Assembly (NCBI GenBank): GCA_024232355.1
Contig: JAAEPW010000579.1
Span: 1 to 64,000, forward strand
Origin: Chloroflexota bacterium
Lineage (GTDB): Bacteria > Chloroflexota > Anaerolineae > B4-G1
Direction: 5' to 3'
DNA length: 64,000 nucleotides
Shown: piece by piece, positions 46,646 to 55,675 of the stretch
How the letters are laid out: each line of letters starts with the position of its first letter
Numbering within the stretch: position 1 is the first letter of the stretch
The notes under the pieces: model-generated
Seen by the model: only the letters and a program-made list of their open reading frames with translations
Told to the model about the DNA's origin: nothing
Database searches by the model: none
Made by a program: the position numbers and the translations under genes

Positions 46646-47914
46646 TTATGGCACCTGAATGCGCAGAAACACCGGGTCCACCCGAAAGTTTACCATCGAA
46701 ATCTCTACATCCTCGTGGATGAGCGAGGCATAACAATATTGCGGATTGCGGGCCTCGACCACGTCCACGAAACGGATACCCCCGGTGATGAGCGCCCGCT
46801 CCCCTGCCGGCAAGTACTGATATTCCGAACCGCCGATCACCCGGGTTTCCAGATCATCCGGCCCGCCGATGGCCCAGCGCCAGGGATGGTCTGTGGGGCT
46901 GGTCTCGCAGTGGATGGCGACCCGAAAGACACCCGACTGTTCGTACGCTTCCAGGGTGGCATAGTTCTGGTCGCTGTCGTACACGGTGCCGGGCGGCGGG
47001 CCGCTGGTGCGCAGGGGGACGACGCTGTCATTCTCAACCGTCAGCGTAAAGTAGAGGGTTTCGCCCAACGGGATCGTCCCTTCCGACCACTCGACCTCGC
47101 CGTTAAAGATGTAGGCTCGCGGCACCCCGCCTTCTTCGATGGTCAACGTGCCGCGGGCCTCCGTCCACTGCCCGACGGCGTCCCGCGCCTCCAAAATCAC
47201 AGTGTACGTGGCCTCGGGCGGGGGGTCTGCCCCCCGGTCTACCCCGGCGTCATAGTCGAACTGGTGCAAACCGGCCTCGTTGAGCGGTGTGACCGTCTCT
47301 TGCTCCATCACGTGGTAGCGTTTTCCCTCCGCATCCTCCAGATACAAGGTCAGCTCTTCCACGTCCTTTTCGAGATAGACGTTGATCGTCACCCGGTCGG
47401 CGATGCTGTCCCGGTTGGGGCTAAAGACCGATGGATGGATATTAAAGCCGCGCAGTTCCGGCACAACAGTGTCGGCATTGGCGATGGTGAGGGTGCCGGT
47501 CGCTTGTTCGTGGACGCTCGCGGTGTCAGTCGCTTCAACCACCCAGGCATAGTCTCCATCTTGCAGCACCCGTTTTTCCACCGTGAACCCCTCGAATTCT
47601 TCCTCGGGCAACAGGTAACCATCCACCACACCGGCAAAGTAGACCTGGTATGGCTTTTCGACCGAGGGCGCGTGGTGCACGTGATCGCGATAATAGTAAC
47701 GCTCCCCCTCCGGGTCTTCAAAGTAGATCGAGACCTCGGCGCTGCGGTCCAGGTTATACGTGATGATCAATACGTCTGTATCGCCATCGGCATTCGGCGT
47801 GATACGCTCCGCAGAGAACGAGACTTGGCTCAACAAAGGCTTTTCGCCGCACGCTGTCAGCGTCAACACCAAGCCGAGCACCACTATCACCAATAAAATG
47901 TGCCAAATTCGCAA
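46646..47914 (-). CDS. Lipoprotein with Ig/FlgD-like domains
   Basis: 422 residues starting at a TTG (47914) with GGAGGAGG 6 bp upstream; earlier in-frame starts would add a non-hydrophobic tail before the signal peptide. Lipobox LTAC with the lipidated Cys at about residue 22. FSAERITPNADGDTDVLIITYNLDRSAEVSIYFED and the later FNIHPSVFSPNRDSIADRVTINVYLEKD are FlgD-Ig/CHU_C-like beta sandwiches ('fsPNgDG..D...i.y.l...a.v...i.d'). The last third has a DUF4625/BsuPI-like look (TLYFTLTVENDS). Probably a surface-exposed structural lipoprotein. Divergent from folC. Confidence 0.82.
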   Translation of the reverse strand: MRIWHILLVIVVLGLVLTLTACGEKPLLSQVSFSAERITPNADGDTDVLIITYNLDRSAEVSIYFEDPEGERYYYRDHVHHAPSVEKPYQVYFAGVVDGYLLPEEEFEGFTVEKRVLQDGDYAWVVEATDTASVHEQATGTLTIANADTVVPELRGFNIHPSVFSPNRDSIADRVTINVYLEKDVEELTLYLEDAEGKRYHVMEQETVTPLNEAGLHQFDYDAGVDRGADPPPEATYTVILEARDAVGQWTEARGTLTIEEGGVPRAYIFNGEVEWSEGTIPLGETLYFTLTVENDSVVPLRTSGPPPGTVYDSDQNYATLEAYEQSGVFRVAIHCETSPTDHPWRWAIGGPDDLETRVIGGSEYQYLPAGERALITGGIRFVDVVEARNPQYCYASLIHEDVEISMVNFRVDPVFLRIQVP

Positions 47915-48019
47915 CGCACCCCTCCTCCAGTCAGAATTCGAGCAAAAGTATACCATACGTTGGTGGATTGGTAAACTTGCATTTCTCGGGAAAAAGAGTA
48001 CAATCCGCACCCGATTGAC

Positions 48020-49378
48020 ATGATGAATTATTCAGAGACGATTGCTTACCTTCACAGCCTCATCGATTATGAAAAGATGCGTCTGGACCGTTACACATCC
48101 GAGACGCACAATATATTACGGGTCGCGCAACTGCTAGAGGCCATAGGCAACCCGCACACTCGTTTCCCGGCAGTGCACATTGCGGGAACCAAGGGCAAGG
48201 GGTCTACGGCGGCGCTATGCGAGGCTTGTTTGCGGGCGGCCGGTTATCGCACGGGCTTTTACATCTCTCCTCATCTTCACACCTTTCGTGAACGCATCCA
48301 GACAAACGGGCAAAAGATCGCCCAAGATCAAGTCATCGCACTGGTAGAAGAAATCCGCCCGCAGATCGAGCGTGTACCCAACATAACCTACTTTGAAGCC
48401 ATCACAGCCGTCGGATTTCTCTATTTTGCTCGCTCAAAAGTGGATGTGGCCGTCGTCGAGGTGGGGCTGGGGGGAAGGCTCGACGCCACCAACGTTCTCA
48501 CGCCAGAGGTGTCTGTCATCACGTCGCTCAGTTTAGAGCACACCTATCTGCTAGGCGACACGTTGGACAAGATCGCCTACGAGAAAGCGGGCATCATCAA
48601 GCCCGGCATCCCGGTAGTGGGTGCGCGGCAGCAAGCAAAAGCGCTCCAGGTATTGGAATCAGTCAGCCAAGAACGAAGCGCACCGCTCACACAGATCGGC
48701 CGTGATTGGGATTACGAGCCTGGGCCAGCAAATTTGGACGGCCAGGCTTTTACCATCCGCAAAATCACAAAAGACTCGGATCTGGCGGGCGAATACTGGA
48801 TTCCTCTGTTGGGTCGCCACCAGCTGGAGAATGCCGCCATCGCCATCGCGACGCTGGACATTCTGCGCCAGCAGGGGTTTGACATCCCAGCTCATGCCGT
48901 GCGTGAGGGACTGCGCGACGTTTATTGGCCGGGGCGAATGGAGATTCTCAGCCGCGATCCGTTGGTGGTCGGAGACGGTGCGCACAATCCTCACTCGATG
49001 CAGGTACTGCGTGAGGCGCTGGAAGAGTGGTTTCCGGATCAACGTTGGGTACTCGTCTTTGGTGCTTCGGCTGATAAAGATGTGACCGGGATGTTGAATA
49101 CCCTGTCGCCTATCACTGAGCACATCATTGTCACGAGATCGGATCATCCCCGGTCAGCATCGCCGGTCGAGTTGGCCGACGCGGTCGCTTCTATAGGAAG
49201 AGGCGCGGAGGTCAGCGTAGACATGTACAAATCACTCTTGCGTGGGCTGGCAACAATGGAGTCAAATAGTGGACTGTTGGTGACTGGATCCACCCATCTC
49301 GTCGCCGATGCCCGTGAGGAATGGGCACGCTACACCGGTACGTCACTGCCAGATAGTGACAACGTGGAAAATATCTAA
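48020..49378 (+). CDS. folC: Folylpolyglutamate synthase/dihydrofolate synthase
   Basis: 452 residues, normal length. The ATP loop is HIAGTKGKGSTAAL (about 54-67), then SPHLHTFRERIQ and the GLGGRLDATN, SLEHTYLLGDTLDKIAYEKAGIIKPG and DGAHNP blocks of Mur ligase-like FolC. It adds glutamate to dihydropteroate or folates in the cytoplasm. The start codon has no strong ribosome site (ATGATG doublet). It lies 105 bp from the divergent lipoprotein gene, so both promoters are in that gap. Confidence 0.96.
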   Translation: MMNYSETIAYLHSLIDYEKMRLDRYTSETHNILRVAQLLEAIGNPHTRFPAVHIAGTKGKGSTAALCEACLRAAGYRTGFYISPHLHTFRERIQTNGQKIAQDQVIALVEEIRPQIERVPNITYFEAITAVGFLYFARSKVDVAVVEVGLGGRLDATNVLTPEVSVITSLSLEHTYLLGDTLDKIAYEKAGIIKPGIPVVGARQQAKALQVLESVSQERSAPLTQIGRDWDYEPGPANLDGQAFTIRKITKDSDLAGEYWIPLLGRHQLENAAIAIATLDILRQQGFDIPAHAVREGLRDVYWPGRMEILSRDPLVVGDGAHNPHSMQVLREALEEWFPDQRWVLVFGASADKDVTGMLNTLSPITEHIIVTRSDHPRSASPVELADAVASIGRGAEVSVDMYKSLLRGLATMESNSGLLVTGSTHLVADAREEWARYTGTSLPDSDNVENI

Positions 49379-49379
49379 T

Positions 49380-49403
49380 ATTGAGCGGATGTACCCGCTC
49401 AAT
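49380..49403 (+). terminator. Hairpin between folC and lon
   Basis: ATTGAGCGG (49380-49388) pairs perfectly with 49395-49403 around a 6-base loop, beginning 1 bp after the folC stop. No T tract. It could be a weak terminator or a leader structure before lon. Confidence 0.55.
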
Positions 49404-49440
49404 TCGTTGAGCAACGTAAGCGTTTAAATGTGAGAAGAGT

Positions 49441-51879
49441 ATGATGAAAGATAACTTGTTTCAAGATTGGTGGTCACAAATGGGATGGCCTCAGGGGCTG
49501 CCATTTTCTTTAGAGGATATGCAATTGGGAGAAGAACATTTGCGCGCATCGGCGGGAGAGGTAATCGAAGCACCACTTTTGCCATTGCGTGATATGGTCA
49601 TGTTCCCCCGTATGGTCACGCCGCTCTTTGTGGGGCGCGACTCCTCGGTAGAGGCGATCGAAGTAGCAAACGAGCTGGGAGAACCGCTCATCACCGTCGC
49701 CCAACGAGACGCGGATATACTAGAACCAGGAGCCGAGGACCTCTTTACCTTTGGTTCCGAGGTAGAAATCGGCCGCATGCTGCGCATGCCCGATGGCACG
49801 ATCAGTGTGCTAAGCCAGGGTCTACAACGGGTGCAAATTCTCGAATACATTCACCTGGAACCATACATCCGCGTTCGAGCGCTTCCCATCTATGAAGAGA
49901 TGGAGAGAACGCCCATCACCGAGGCGCTGATGCGGGCGGTGCTGGCGCTTTTCGAAAAAGTCGTCCAATTGAACCGGAATTTACCCGAAGATGCCTATGT
50001 CTTTGCGATGAACATCGACAAGCCAGGTTGGCTGGCCGACCTGATCGCACAGGCGTTGAACTTGGACGTGGCCGAACGGCAAGAAGTGCTAGAGACCATA
50101 GATATTGGCGAGCGTCTTCAGCGCATCAGTGTCTTGCTGGCAAAAGAACTGGACGTGCTCGAACTGGAGGATCACATCCATGCCCGGGTGCAGCAGGAAC
50201 TAGACAAGACCCAACGCGAATATTTCTTGCGCGAGCAGATGAAGGTCATTCAAAGCGAGTTGGGCGAAGCCGATGTCTACACGCAAGAGGTCAACGAACT
50301 GCGCGAAAAGCTGGTCGAGATCGAGTTGCCCGACGAGACCCGCGCGCGGGCCGAGAAGGAACTCGGACGGTTGTCCTCGATGCCCTCCATGTCACCCGAG
50401 ACCGGTATGATTCGCACCTATCTCGATTGGCTGATCGACCTGCCATGGTTCAAGGCCAGCGAGGACAATCTGGACATCAAGAACGTGGAAAAGGTACTGG
50501 AATCGCGCCACTATGGTTTGCCCAAAGCCAAAGAACGCATCCTAGAATACATCGCGGTTCGACGCCTGGCCGCAGAAAAGATGCGCAGCCCGATCCTCTG
50601 CTTTGTGGGGCCTCCTGGCACCGGCAAAACCTCGCTGGGACAATCCATTGCCGAGGCCCTGGGACGCGAGTTTGTCCGCGTGAGCCTGGGCGGGGTGCGA
50701 GACGTGGCAGAGATTCGGGGACATCGCCGGACCTATATCGGATCGATGCCCGGCCGCATCATCCAGACGATGCGGCGAGCCGGTACGATCAACCCCCTAT
50801 TTATGCTAGACGAGGTGGACAAGCTAGGGGTGGATTTCCGGGGCGACCCGGCCGCCGCTTTGCTGGAAGTGCTGGACCCGGAGCAAAATCACGCCTTTTC
50901 GGATCATTATCTCGAAGTGCCTTATGATCTTTCCAAGGTGCTCTTTATCACCACGGCCAATATTCTGGACCCCATCCCTCCGGCCCTGCAAGACCGGATG
51001 GAAGTCATCCGATTTCCCGGTTACATTGACGAGGAAAAGCTGGAAATCGCCAATCGTTTCCAGATCCCGCGCCAACTGGAAGAGCACGGATTGCAAGATA
51101 ATCCCGTCAACTTTACCGAAGGTGCGTTGCGGGCCATCATCCGCGAGTACACGTACGAGGCCGGTGTGCGGAACCTCGAACGCAACATTGCCAATGTCTG
51201 CCGCAAGGTCGCCCGCCGTATGGCTGAGGGCAAGAAGCCTCCCCGCCGCGTCACGGCTCGATCTCTTGCCGGTTTTCTGGGCCCACAGCAATTCATCCGC
51301 AGTTTGGCGGAAGAAAAAGATGGTGTTGGCGTCGCCACCGGGGTAGCGTGGACCCAAGCTGGGGGAGACTTGATGCCCGTAGAAGTCATACTGATGCCCG
51401 GCAAGGGCAACCTGATGCTGACCGGTCAATTGGGCGAAGTTCTGCAAGAATCGGCACAGGCAGCGTTGAGCTATACCCGCTCTCGCAGTGAAGAATTCGG
51501 TATCGCTCCCGAGGTCTTTGAGAAAACCGACATCCACATTCACATGCCAGAGGGAGCGATTCCCAAGGACGGTCCCTCGGCCGGCATCACGATTGCCACA
51601 GCCCTCGTCTCTGCCTTTACCAACCGGGCCGTCCATCACGACATCGGGATGACGGGAGAGATCACGCTGCGCGGCCGGGTATTGCCGGTTGGCGGCCTCA
51701 GAGAGAAAATGCTGACAGCGCACCGGACCGGTCTCAAGACTTTTATTATCCCCAAGCGCAACAAAAAGGACCTGGTCGAGGTTCCTGCCAAGGTCAAACG
51801 CGGCATCGAAACCATCCTGGTCGAACAGATGGACGACGTGTTAGCAAAAGCGCTGCATCCGTCTTTACAGCAAGAGTGA
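49441..51879 (+). CDS. lon: ATP-dependent protease Lon
   Basis: 812 residues, start at 49441 or the next codon. The N-terminal substrate domain begins with LPLRDMVMFPRMVTPLFVGR, the AAA+ module has Walker A GPPGTGKTS (390-398) and the sensor block FITTANILDPIPPALQDRMEV, and the protease domain has the catalytic dyad Ser713 (PKDGPSAG) and Lys756 (GGLREKML). It has an extra N-terminal leader of about 40 residues with two Trp (DWWSQMGWPQG). Degrades misfolded and regulatory proteins. The MTGEITLRGRVLPVGG segment confirms a bacterial LonA. Confidence 0.97.
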   Translation: MMKDNLFQDWWSQMGWPQGLPFSLEDMQLGEEHLRASAGEVIEAPLLPLRDMVMFPRMVTPLFVGRDSSVEAIEVANELGEPLITVAQRDADILEPGAEDLFTFGSEVEIGRMLRMPDGTISVLSQGLQRVQILEYIHLEPYIRVRALPIYEEMERTPITEALMRAVLALFEKVVQLNRNLPEDAYVFAMNIDKPGWLADLIAQALNLDVAERQEVLETIDIGERLQRISVLLAKELDVLELEDHIHARVQQELDKTQREYFLREQMKVIQSELGEADVYTQEVNELREKLVEIELPDETRARAEKELGRLSSMPSMSPETGMIRTYLDWLIDLPWFKASEDNLDIKNVEKVLESRHYGLPKAKERILEYIAVRRLAAEKMRSPILCFVGPPGTGKTSLGQSIAEALGREFVRVSLGGVRDVAEIRGHRRTYIGSMPGRIIQTMRRAGTINPLFMLDEVDKLGVDFRGDPAAALLEVLDPEQNHAFSDHYLEVPYDLSKVLFITTANILDPIPPALQDRMEVIRFPGYIDEEKLEIANRFQIPRQLEEHGLQDNPVNFTEGALRAIIREYTYEAGVRNLERNIANVCRKVARRMAEGKKPPRRVTARSLAGFLGPQQFIRSLAEEKDGVGVATGVAWTQAGGDLMPVEVILMPGKGNLMLTGQLGEVLQESAQAALSYTRSRSEEFGIAPEVFEKTDIHIHMPEGAIPKDGPSAGITIATALVSAFTNRAVHHDIGMTGEITLRGRVLPVGGLREKMLTAHRTGLKTFIIPKRNKKDLVEVPAKVKRGIETILVEQMDDVLAKALHPSLQQE

Positions 51880-51882
51880 AAA

Positions 51883-51927
51883 TACAAGAGACATCGAAAG
51901 TCTTAGAGACTTTCGATGTCTCTTGTA
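51883..51927. terminator. Perfect 21-bp stem hairpin shared by convergent lon and allH
   Basis: Arms 51883-51903 and 51907-51927 are exact complements around a 3-base loop. The right arm also encodes the last eight residues of the AllH-like protein and the loop holds part of its stop codon. It should block both convergent transcripts. Confidence 0.85.
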
Positions 51928-52958
51928 AAGTAGAGAAATCCAGCCAGGCTATCTGCTCCCGACGTCGCTCCGTGCGCTAACACATTTTGCGCAGCCGCTG
52001 TGATCCTGGCATCCCCCCCCTCATCCAGCGCCGCCAGCAGTGCATGCCACGCGGTATTGCATTCTCCCTGAGCAGCCGCCCGCAAAAAAGCGGCAGAGAG
52101 CGTCATAGTGCGGGGAATGGCAGCGTCTGCCAGGGTCTTGCAAACAGATAGAGGTGTAGGATGAGCCAGCCACACCCAAAGCATCACGCCGGTGAGAAAG
52201 TCATCGCCGGCGGGGGTCAGCCCGCTTCCCAATCCAGCCAATCCAACCGCTCCCTCCCGCAGTTGTTCAACGTCGTCCATCCACCCTCTTTGTAGTGTTT
52301 CTGCGGCTGCTTGGGCCGTGGAGAGAACAACATCAGTAGGTGGTGGGATAGGGTTGTGCAGTTCTAGTTTCCCAACGCTCTCAGCCCCCGTCCCGGGGGC
52401 GTCTTGGAGGCGAACACCTTTCCTAAAAACGGTATACTGTTGCATGGGCCGCCCCCGAGACGGGGGCTCGAGCGTTCTATGCGAAAACTGAACAGCCATG
52501 GGCTGTGAGAAATCTCCGAGCAGTGACAACAAGCTGCCGGTCGAGGCGTGATGATGGACATTTTCAATCTGTAGACAAAGAGAGTGTAAAAGCTGCATTC
52601 GAGACACGATTGCAGCGTGCCGGTTTCGCAGCGCCTCCCAATCTGGACGAGGTTCCCAAATCACTGTCTGCTCCAGCTCGACCCTCAGCCCACCGACCTC
52701 CAGCCGCGTGCCGTCCACCATCACCAGCGCACCCGATTCGATCCCATCGAAAATCCCCGCCGCACCATCGACTACGACGTTGAGCGGCCCGTTACCGATT
52801 TCGGGGATCACCAACGCCACCACGCCGCCGTCGGACGTGACCAAATCACAGGCGCGTTCAAAAACGGCCAGCACCTGGACGTCGGAGCGGCCTGCCGCCA
52901 ATCGACGCAATCGCTCTTTGGCCGTCCGGCTGACCGAGCGGGCAACAGTCCAGGCCAT
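51903..52958 (-). CDS. allH: AllH-like (DUF2877) protein with an in-frame repeat-derived insert
   Basis: 351 residues, roughly 50 more than the usual 270-300. GLGSGLTPAGDDFLTGVMLW and the C-terminal GATSGADSLAG are the DUF2877 signature; E. coli AllH (YlbF) of this family is a subunit of oxamate carbamoyltransferase, which acts late in allantoin breakdown with FdrA and AllG. Those partners are not in this window. Residues about 155-202 are encoded entirely by palindromic element copy 2 (52353-52497), which keeps the frame open. The last residues are encoded in the convergent hairpin. It follows the CoA-transferase gene by 21 bp. Symbol assigned by family only. Confidence 0.82.
   Translation of the reverse strand: MAWTVARSVSRTAKERLRRLAAGRSDVQVLAVFERACDLVTSDGGVVALVIPEIGNGPLNVVVDGAAGIFDGIESGALVMVDGTRLEVGGLRVELEQTVIWEPRPDWEALRNRHAAIVSRMQLLHSLCLQIENVHHHASTGSLLSLLGDFSQPMAVQFSHRTLEPPSRGRPMQQYTVFRKGVRLQDAPGTGAESVGKLELHNPIPPPTDVVLSTAQAAAETLQRGWMDDVEQLREGAVGLAGLGSGLTPAGDDFLTGVMLWVWLAHPTPLSVCKTLADAAIPRTMTLSAAFLRAAAQGECNTAWHALLAALDEGGDARITAAAQNVLAHGATSGADSLAGFLYFTRDIESL
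52353..52497 (-). repeat. 145-bp palindromic element, copy 2 (in frame inside allH)
   Basis: Reverse-strand copy of the element at 33828-33972, about 84 percent identical without gaps. It adds about 48 residues (VQFSHRTL near the start, PGTGAESVGKLEL near the end) to the AllH-like protein without stop or frameshift. Terminal inverted repeats include GTTCAGTT at one end and its complement, in GTGCAGTTCTAG, at the other. Confidence 0.9.
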
Positions 52959-52979
52959 TATCGCTTCTTATCCATCTTG

Positions 52980-54188
52980 CTAGATCGCGCCGCGCTCCTG
53001 CAACGCTGTCACCTGCTCGTCCGAATAACCTAACAGTTCCGTCAACACGTCTGCCGTGTGTTGGCCTAGCAGTGGAGGCGGCTGCCGGACCTCTGCCGGG
53101 GTTTCCGACAGTTTGTAGGGAAAGCCGGTGAGCTGCACCGGTCCGGCCGTGGGATGCTCCGCTTCCAACTTTAGACCCCGCGATTCTGCCTGGGGATGCT
53201 CAAAGACATCGGACACCGAGTTGATCGGCCCGCACGGAAGTCCGGCCGCTTTAACCTCGGCCATCCACTCGTCAGCATCGCGGACAGCAAAGGCCTCGTT
53301 GAGCACCTCCACCAATGCCGGACGGTTGGTGACGCGATCGCCGTTGGTGAAAAAGCGCGGGTCGTCCTTTAGATCCGGGCGGTCGATGGTGTCACACAAT
53401 ATGGCCCATTGTCGTTGGTTGGCCGCCGCCAGCGCGAACCAGCGGTCGCGGGCGCGGAACACCTCGTAGGGGGCGATGTTGGGGTGCGCATTGCCCAGTC
53501 GGCGCGGTTCCAGCCCACCAACCAAATAGTTTGAAGCTACATTCGCCAGCAGGGCCACCGACGAGTCCATCAGCGAAACGTCCACCAACTGACCCTCACC
53601 CGTCTGGTTGCGGGCATGGAGAGCGGCCAAGATCGCCGTCGCCGCAAACATCCCCGAATTGATGTCGATGATGGGCACGCCCACCCGGTACGGCGTTCCA
53701 TCCGGCGGCCCCGTGATACCCATCAGCCCGCCCTCGGCCTGGACGATGACGTCATAGCCGGGCCGTTCGGCATAGGGCCCGGTGCGGCCATAGCCACTGA
53801 TGGAGCAATAGACCAGGCGCGGATTGAGGGCGTGGATGTCATCATAACCCAACCCCATCTTGTCTAGCACGCCGGTGCGAAAGTTCTCCACCATCACGTC
53901 CGAGACACCAACCAACCGGCGCATGATCTCTTGCCCCTCTGGCTCCTTCAGATTGACGGTGACGCTGCGCTTGTTCCGGTTGGTCGCGATAAAGTAGGCC
54001 GATTCGCCCGCATAGGGGCCGTAAGGCTCCCCCACGAAAGGCGGCCCCCAGCCACGGCTGTCATCCCCACGGTCAGGTCGCTCCACCTTTACAATGTCCG
54101 CCCCCAGGTCACCCAGCATCATTGTGCAGTAGGGGCCAGCCAGAGCGCGGGTGAGATCGATCACCCGAATACCGTCTAGTGCTTGCAT
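52980..54188 (-). CDS. Family III CoA-transferase (CaiB/BaiF type)
   Basis: 402 residues. ALDGIRVIDLTRALAGPYCTMMLGDLGADIVKVERP is the unmistakable family start, followed by YFIATNRNKRSVTVNLK and a region with the catalytic Asp in VDVSLMDS. It moves CoA between acids such as formate, oxalate, succinate or carnitine in the cytoplasm. The gene lies between a cyclase/kynurenine formamidase-like gene and an AllH-like gene in one operon, which points to degradation of a small organic acid. Substrate not determinable by eye. Confidence 0.93.
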   Translation of the reverse strand: MQALDGIRVIDLTRALAGPYCTMMLGDLGADIVKVERPDRGDDSRGWGPPFVGEPYGPYAGESAYFIATNRNKRSVTVNLKEPEGQEIMRRLVGVSDVMVENFRTGVLDKMGLGYDDIHALNPRLVYCSISGYGRTGPYAERPGYDVIVQAEGGLMGITGPPDGTPYRVGVPIIDINSGMFAATAILAALHARNQTGEGQLVDVSLMDSSVALLANVASNYLVGGLEPRRLGNAHPNIAPYEVFRARDRWFALAAANQRQWAILCDTIDRPDLKDDPRFFTNGDRVTNRPALVEVLNEAFAVRDADEWMAEVKAAGLPCGPINSVSDVFEHPQAESRGLKLEAEHPTAGPVQLTGFPYKLSETPAEVRQPPPLLGQHTADVLTELLGYSDEQVTALQERGAI

Positions 54189-54230
54189 TGTTCCTCCTTG
54201 TCTGTGAAACGCGAACTAGAGCCTCACGTT

Positions 54231-55109
54231 TCAGAACCGCTGGGTCAGCTTGTTGATCTGCTCCACGTGCGCCGATTCGTAGCAATCGCCAAAGCGGGTC
54301 TGCGGGAGCGTGGCTTTACGGGCCATCAATTCCTCGTACTCGTCGTCGTCCACAAAAGCGACGCAGCGACCAATGCAGGACTCGCCGTCCACAAAACGCC
54401 ACGGAAAAAAGCCAATGGTCGCCCGCCGGTTGGCCAGCAGATCGATATCGCCGCCCAAGCATTCGGCGTGGATGATGCCGTGGGGAAACATCTCAATGTG
54501 CATCATCTGGTACTTGTCTGGCGTAAAGCGCTCGGCCAGCGGCGCGCCGTACATCTCGCGGAACAGCTTGTCGGCCTCCTCGGCCTGGCGGGGCATCCAG
54601 TCGCGGATGATGGTGTTCATCGGGTGGTCGGCACTGCCGCAGTCCACGCCGATCCAGCGAATCTTTTTCTCCTTGGCCCAGACGGAAAACTCGCGATCGG
54701 GGCCCGGATGCTGCACCATGTAGCGAATCTCGTCGGCATGGGGCTGATCCCAGCCAAAGTGGTGGTAGCCGGTGTGGATGATGAGGATGTCGCCCTCGCG
54801 CACCTCCACCCGCTCCTCGACCATCTCGGCGGTGTAGATTTGATAATCGCCGGTCGCATCGGAGAGATCTACCACTGCCCCCGGCCCCACCAAAAAGTCG
54901 TTCAGGTCGAGCTCGGCGATGTCTTTGCCGGGGGTATAAAAGTGAATCTCGCCGTCTAGGTGGGTACCCAAGTGATTGGAGTGGGTGAGCAGTTGGCCGT
55001 TGGCCCCGTTGGGTGCCAGCCGTTTGAAGTATTTGACTTGTAATGGCTCGTAGGTGGGCCACGGTGGTGTGCCGATGCCCAAGGGGATGGTTAAGTCTAT
55101 CAGTTTCAT
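54231..55109 (-). CDS. Cyclase-family metal hydrolase (kynurenine formamidase-like)
   Basis: 292 residues. The metal-binding motif HxGTHxDxxxHF is present as HLGTHLDGEIHF (about residues 46-57), and DVVDLSD-like VVDLSD and a DILIIHTGYHHFGW block follow. Family members hydrolyse N-formylkynurenine, isatin or other cyclic amides. It is the first gene of the probable operon cyclase, CoA-transferase, AllH. Longer than KynB (about 210); the C-terminal 80 residues carry a CxGGDID-like metal or binding site. Confidence 0.9.
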   Translation of the reverse strand: MKLIDLTIPLGIGTPPWPTYEPLQVKYFKRLAPNGANGQLLTHSNHLGTHLDGEIHFYTPGKDIAELDLNDFLVGPGAVVDLSDATGDYQIYTAEMVEERVEVREGDILIIHTGYHHFGWDQPHADEIRYMVQHPGPDREFSVWAKEKKIRWIGVDCGSADHPMNTIIRDWMPRQAEEADKLFREMYGAPLAERFTPDKYQMMHIEMFPHGIIHAECLGGDIDLLANRRATIGFFPWRFVDGESCIGRCVAFVDDDEYEELMARKATLPQTRFGDCYESAHVEQINKLTQRF

Positions 55110-55156
55110 TTTTCGCTCCTTTATTTATCTAGTTGTTCAACGCACAAAATTCCACT

Positions 55157-55180
55157 CGGGTAGAGCGAGTTTGCTACCCG
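55157..55180. repeat. Short inverted repeat in the 281-bp gap before dodecin
   Basis: CGGGTAG (55157-55163) and CTACCCG (55174-55180) around a 10-base loop. The rest of 55110-55391 shows no gene with codon-like character and no clear promoter. Confidence 0.4.
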
Positions 55181-55391
55181 CCCTACATTCGTGCAACAGA
55201 TTGACGCACACCACTAACGCGACCGCCGGTGATATTTTTGAACGGGCACAAAGGTACGTATGGGCAAATATGTGAATCTGGATATCTTGATGGATGGCTG
55301 CATGACCAGACGGTTTGCTCAAAGCTTGTTATTCACTTGTGAGATCGTTATCGGACAACCACCGCAGGATGATTGCCCAACGGGATCAGGA

Positions 55392-55604
55392 TCAGTCGTC
55401 CTTGAACTTGAAAGAGACCTTAACCCTGGCGCGGTAAGCCATCACCTTTCCGTCGTCGATCTGCATATCCAGCTCGACGATCTCGGCGATGCGCAGGTCT
55501 CTCAAGGACTCGGCCGCCCGCTCGACAGCGGCTGCAGCTGCTTTTTCCCACGATTCATCACTGGTCCCAACCAACTCGATTACTTTATATACACTCTCTG
55601 CCAT
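55392..55604 (-). CDS. Dodecin, flavin-storage protein
   Basis: 70 residues from the ATG at 55604, with AAAGGAG 6 bp upstream; a longer frame upstream is not preferred. VYKVIELVGTSDESWEKAAAAAVERA, the SLRDLRIAEIVELDMQI segment and the KVSFKFKDD end match dodecins, which form dodecamers binding riboflavin or FMN dimers. A monocistronic gene. Confidence 0.94.
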   Translation of the reverse strand: MAESVYKVIELVGTSDESWEKAAAAAVERAAESLRDLRIAEIVELDMQIDDGKVMAYRARVKVSFKFKDD

Positions 55605-55675
55605 CGTAGCTCTCCTTTCGCCTTTGCGACTACAAGCCGCTGCCTTCCCGGCCCAAACGCGGGGGCTGGCGGCAC

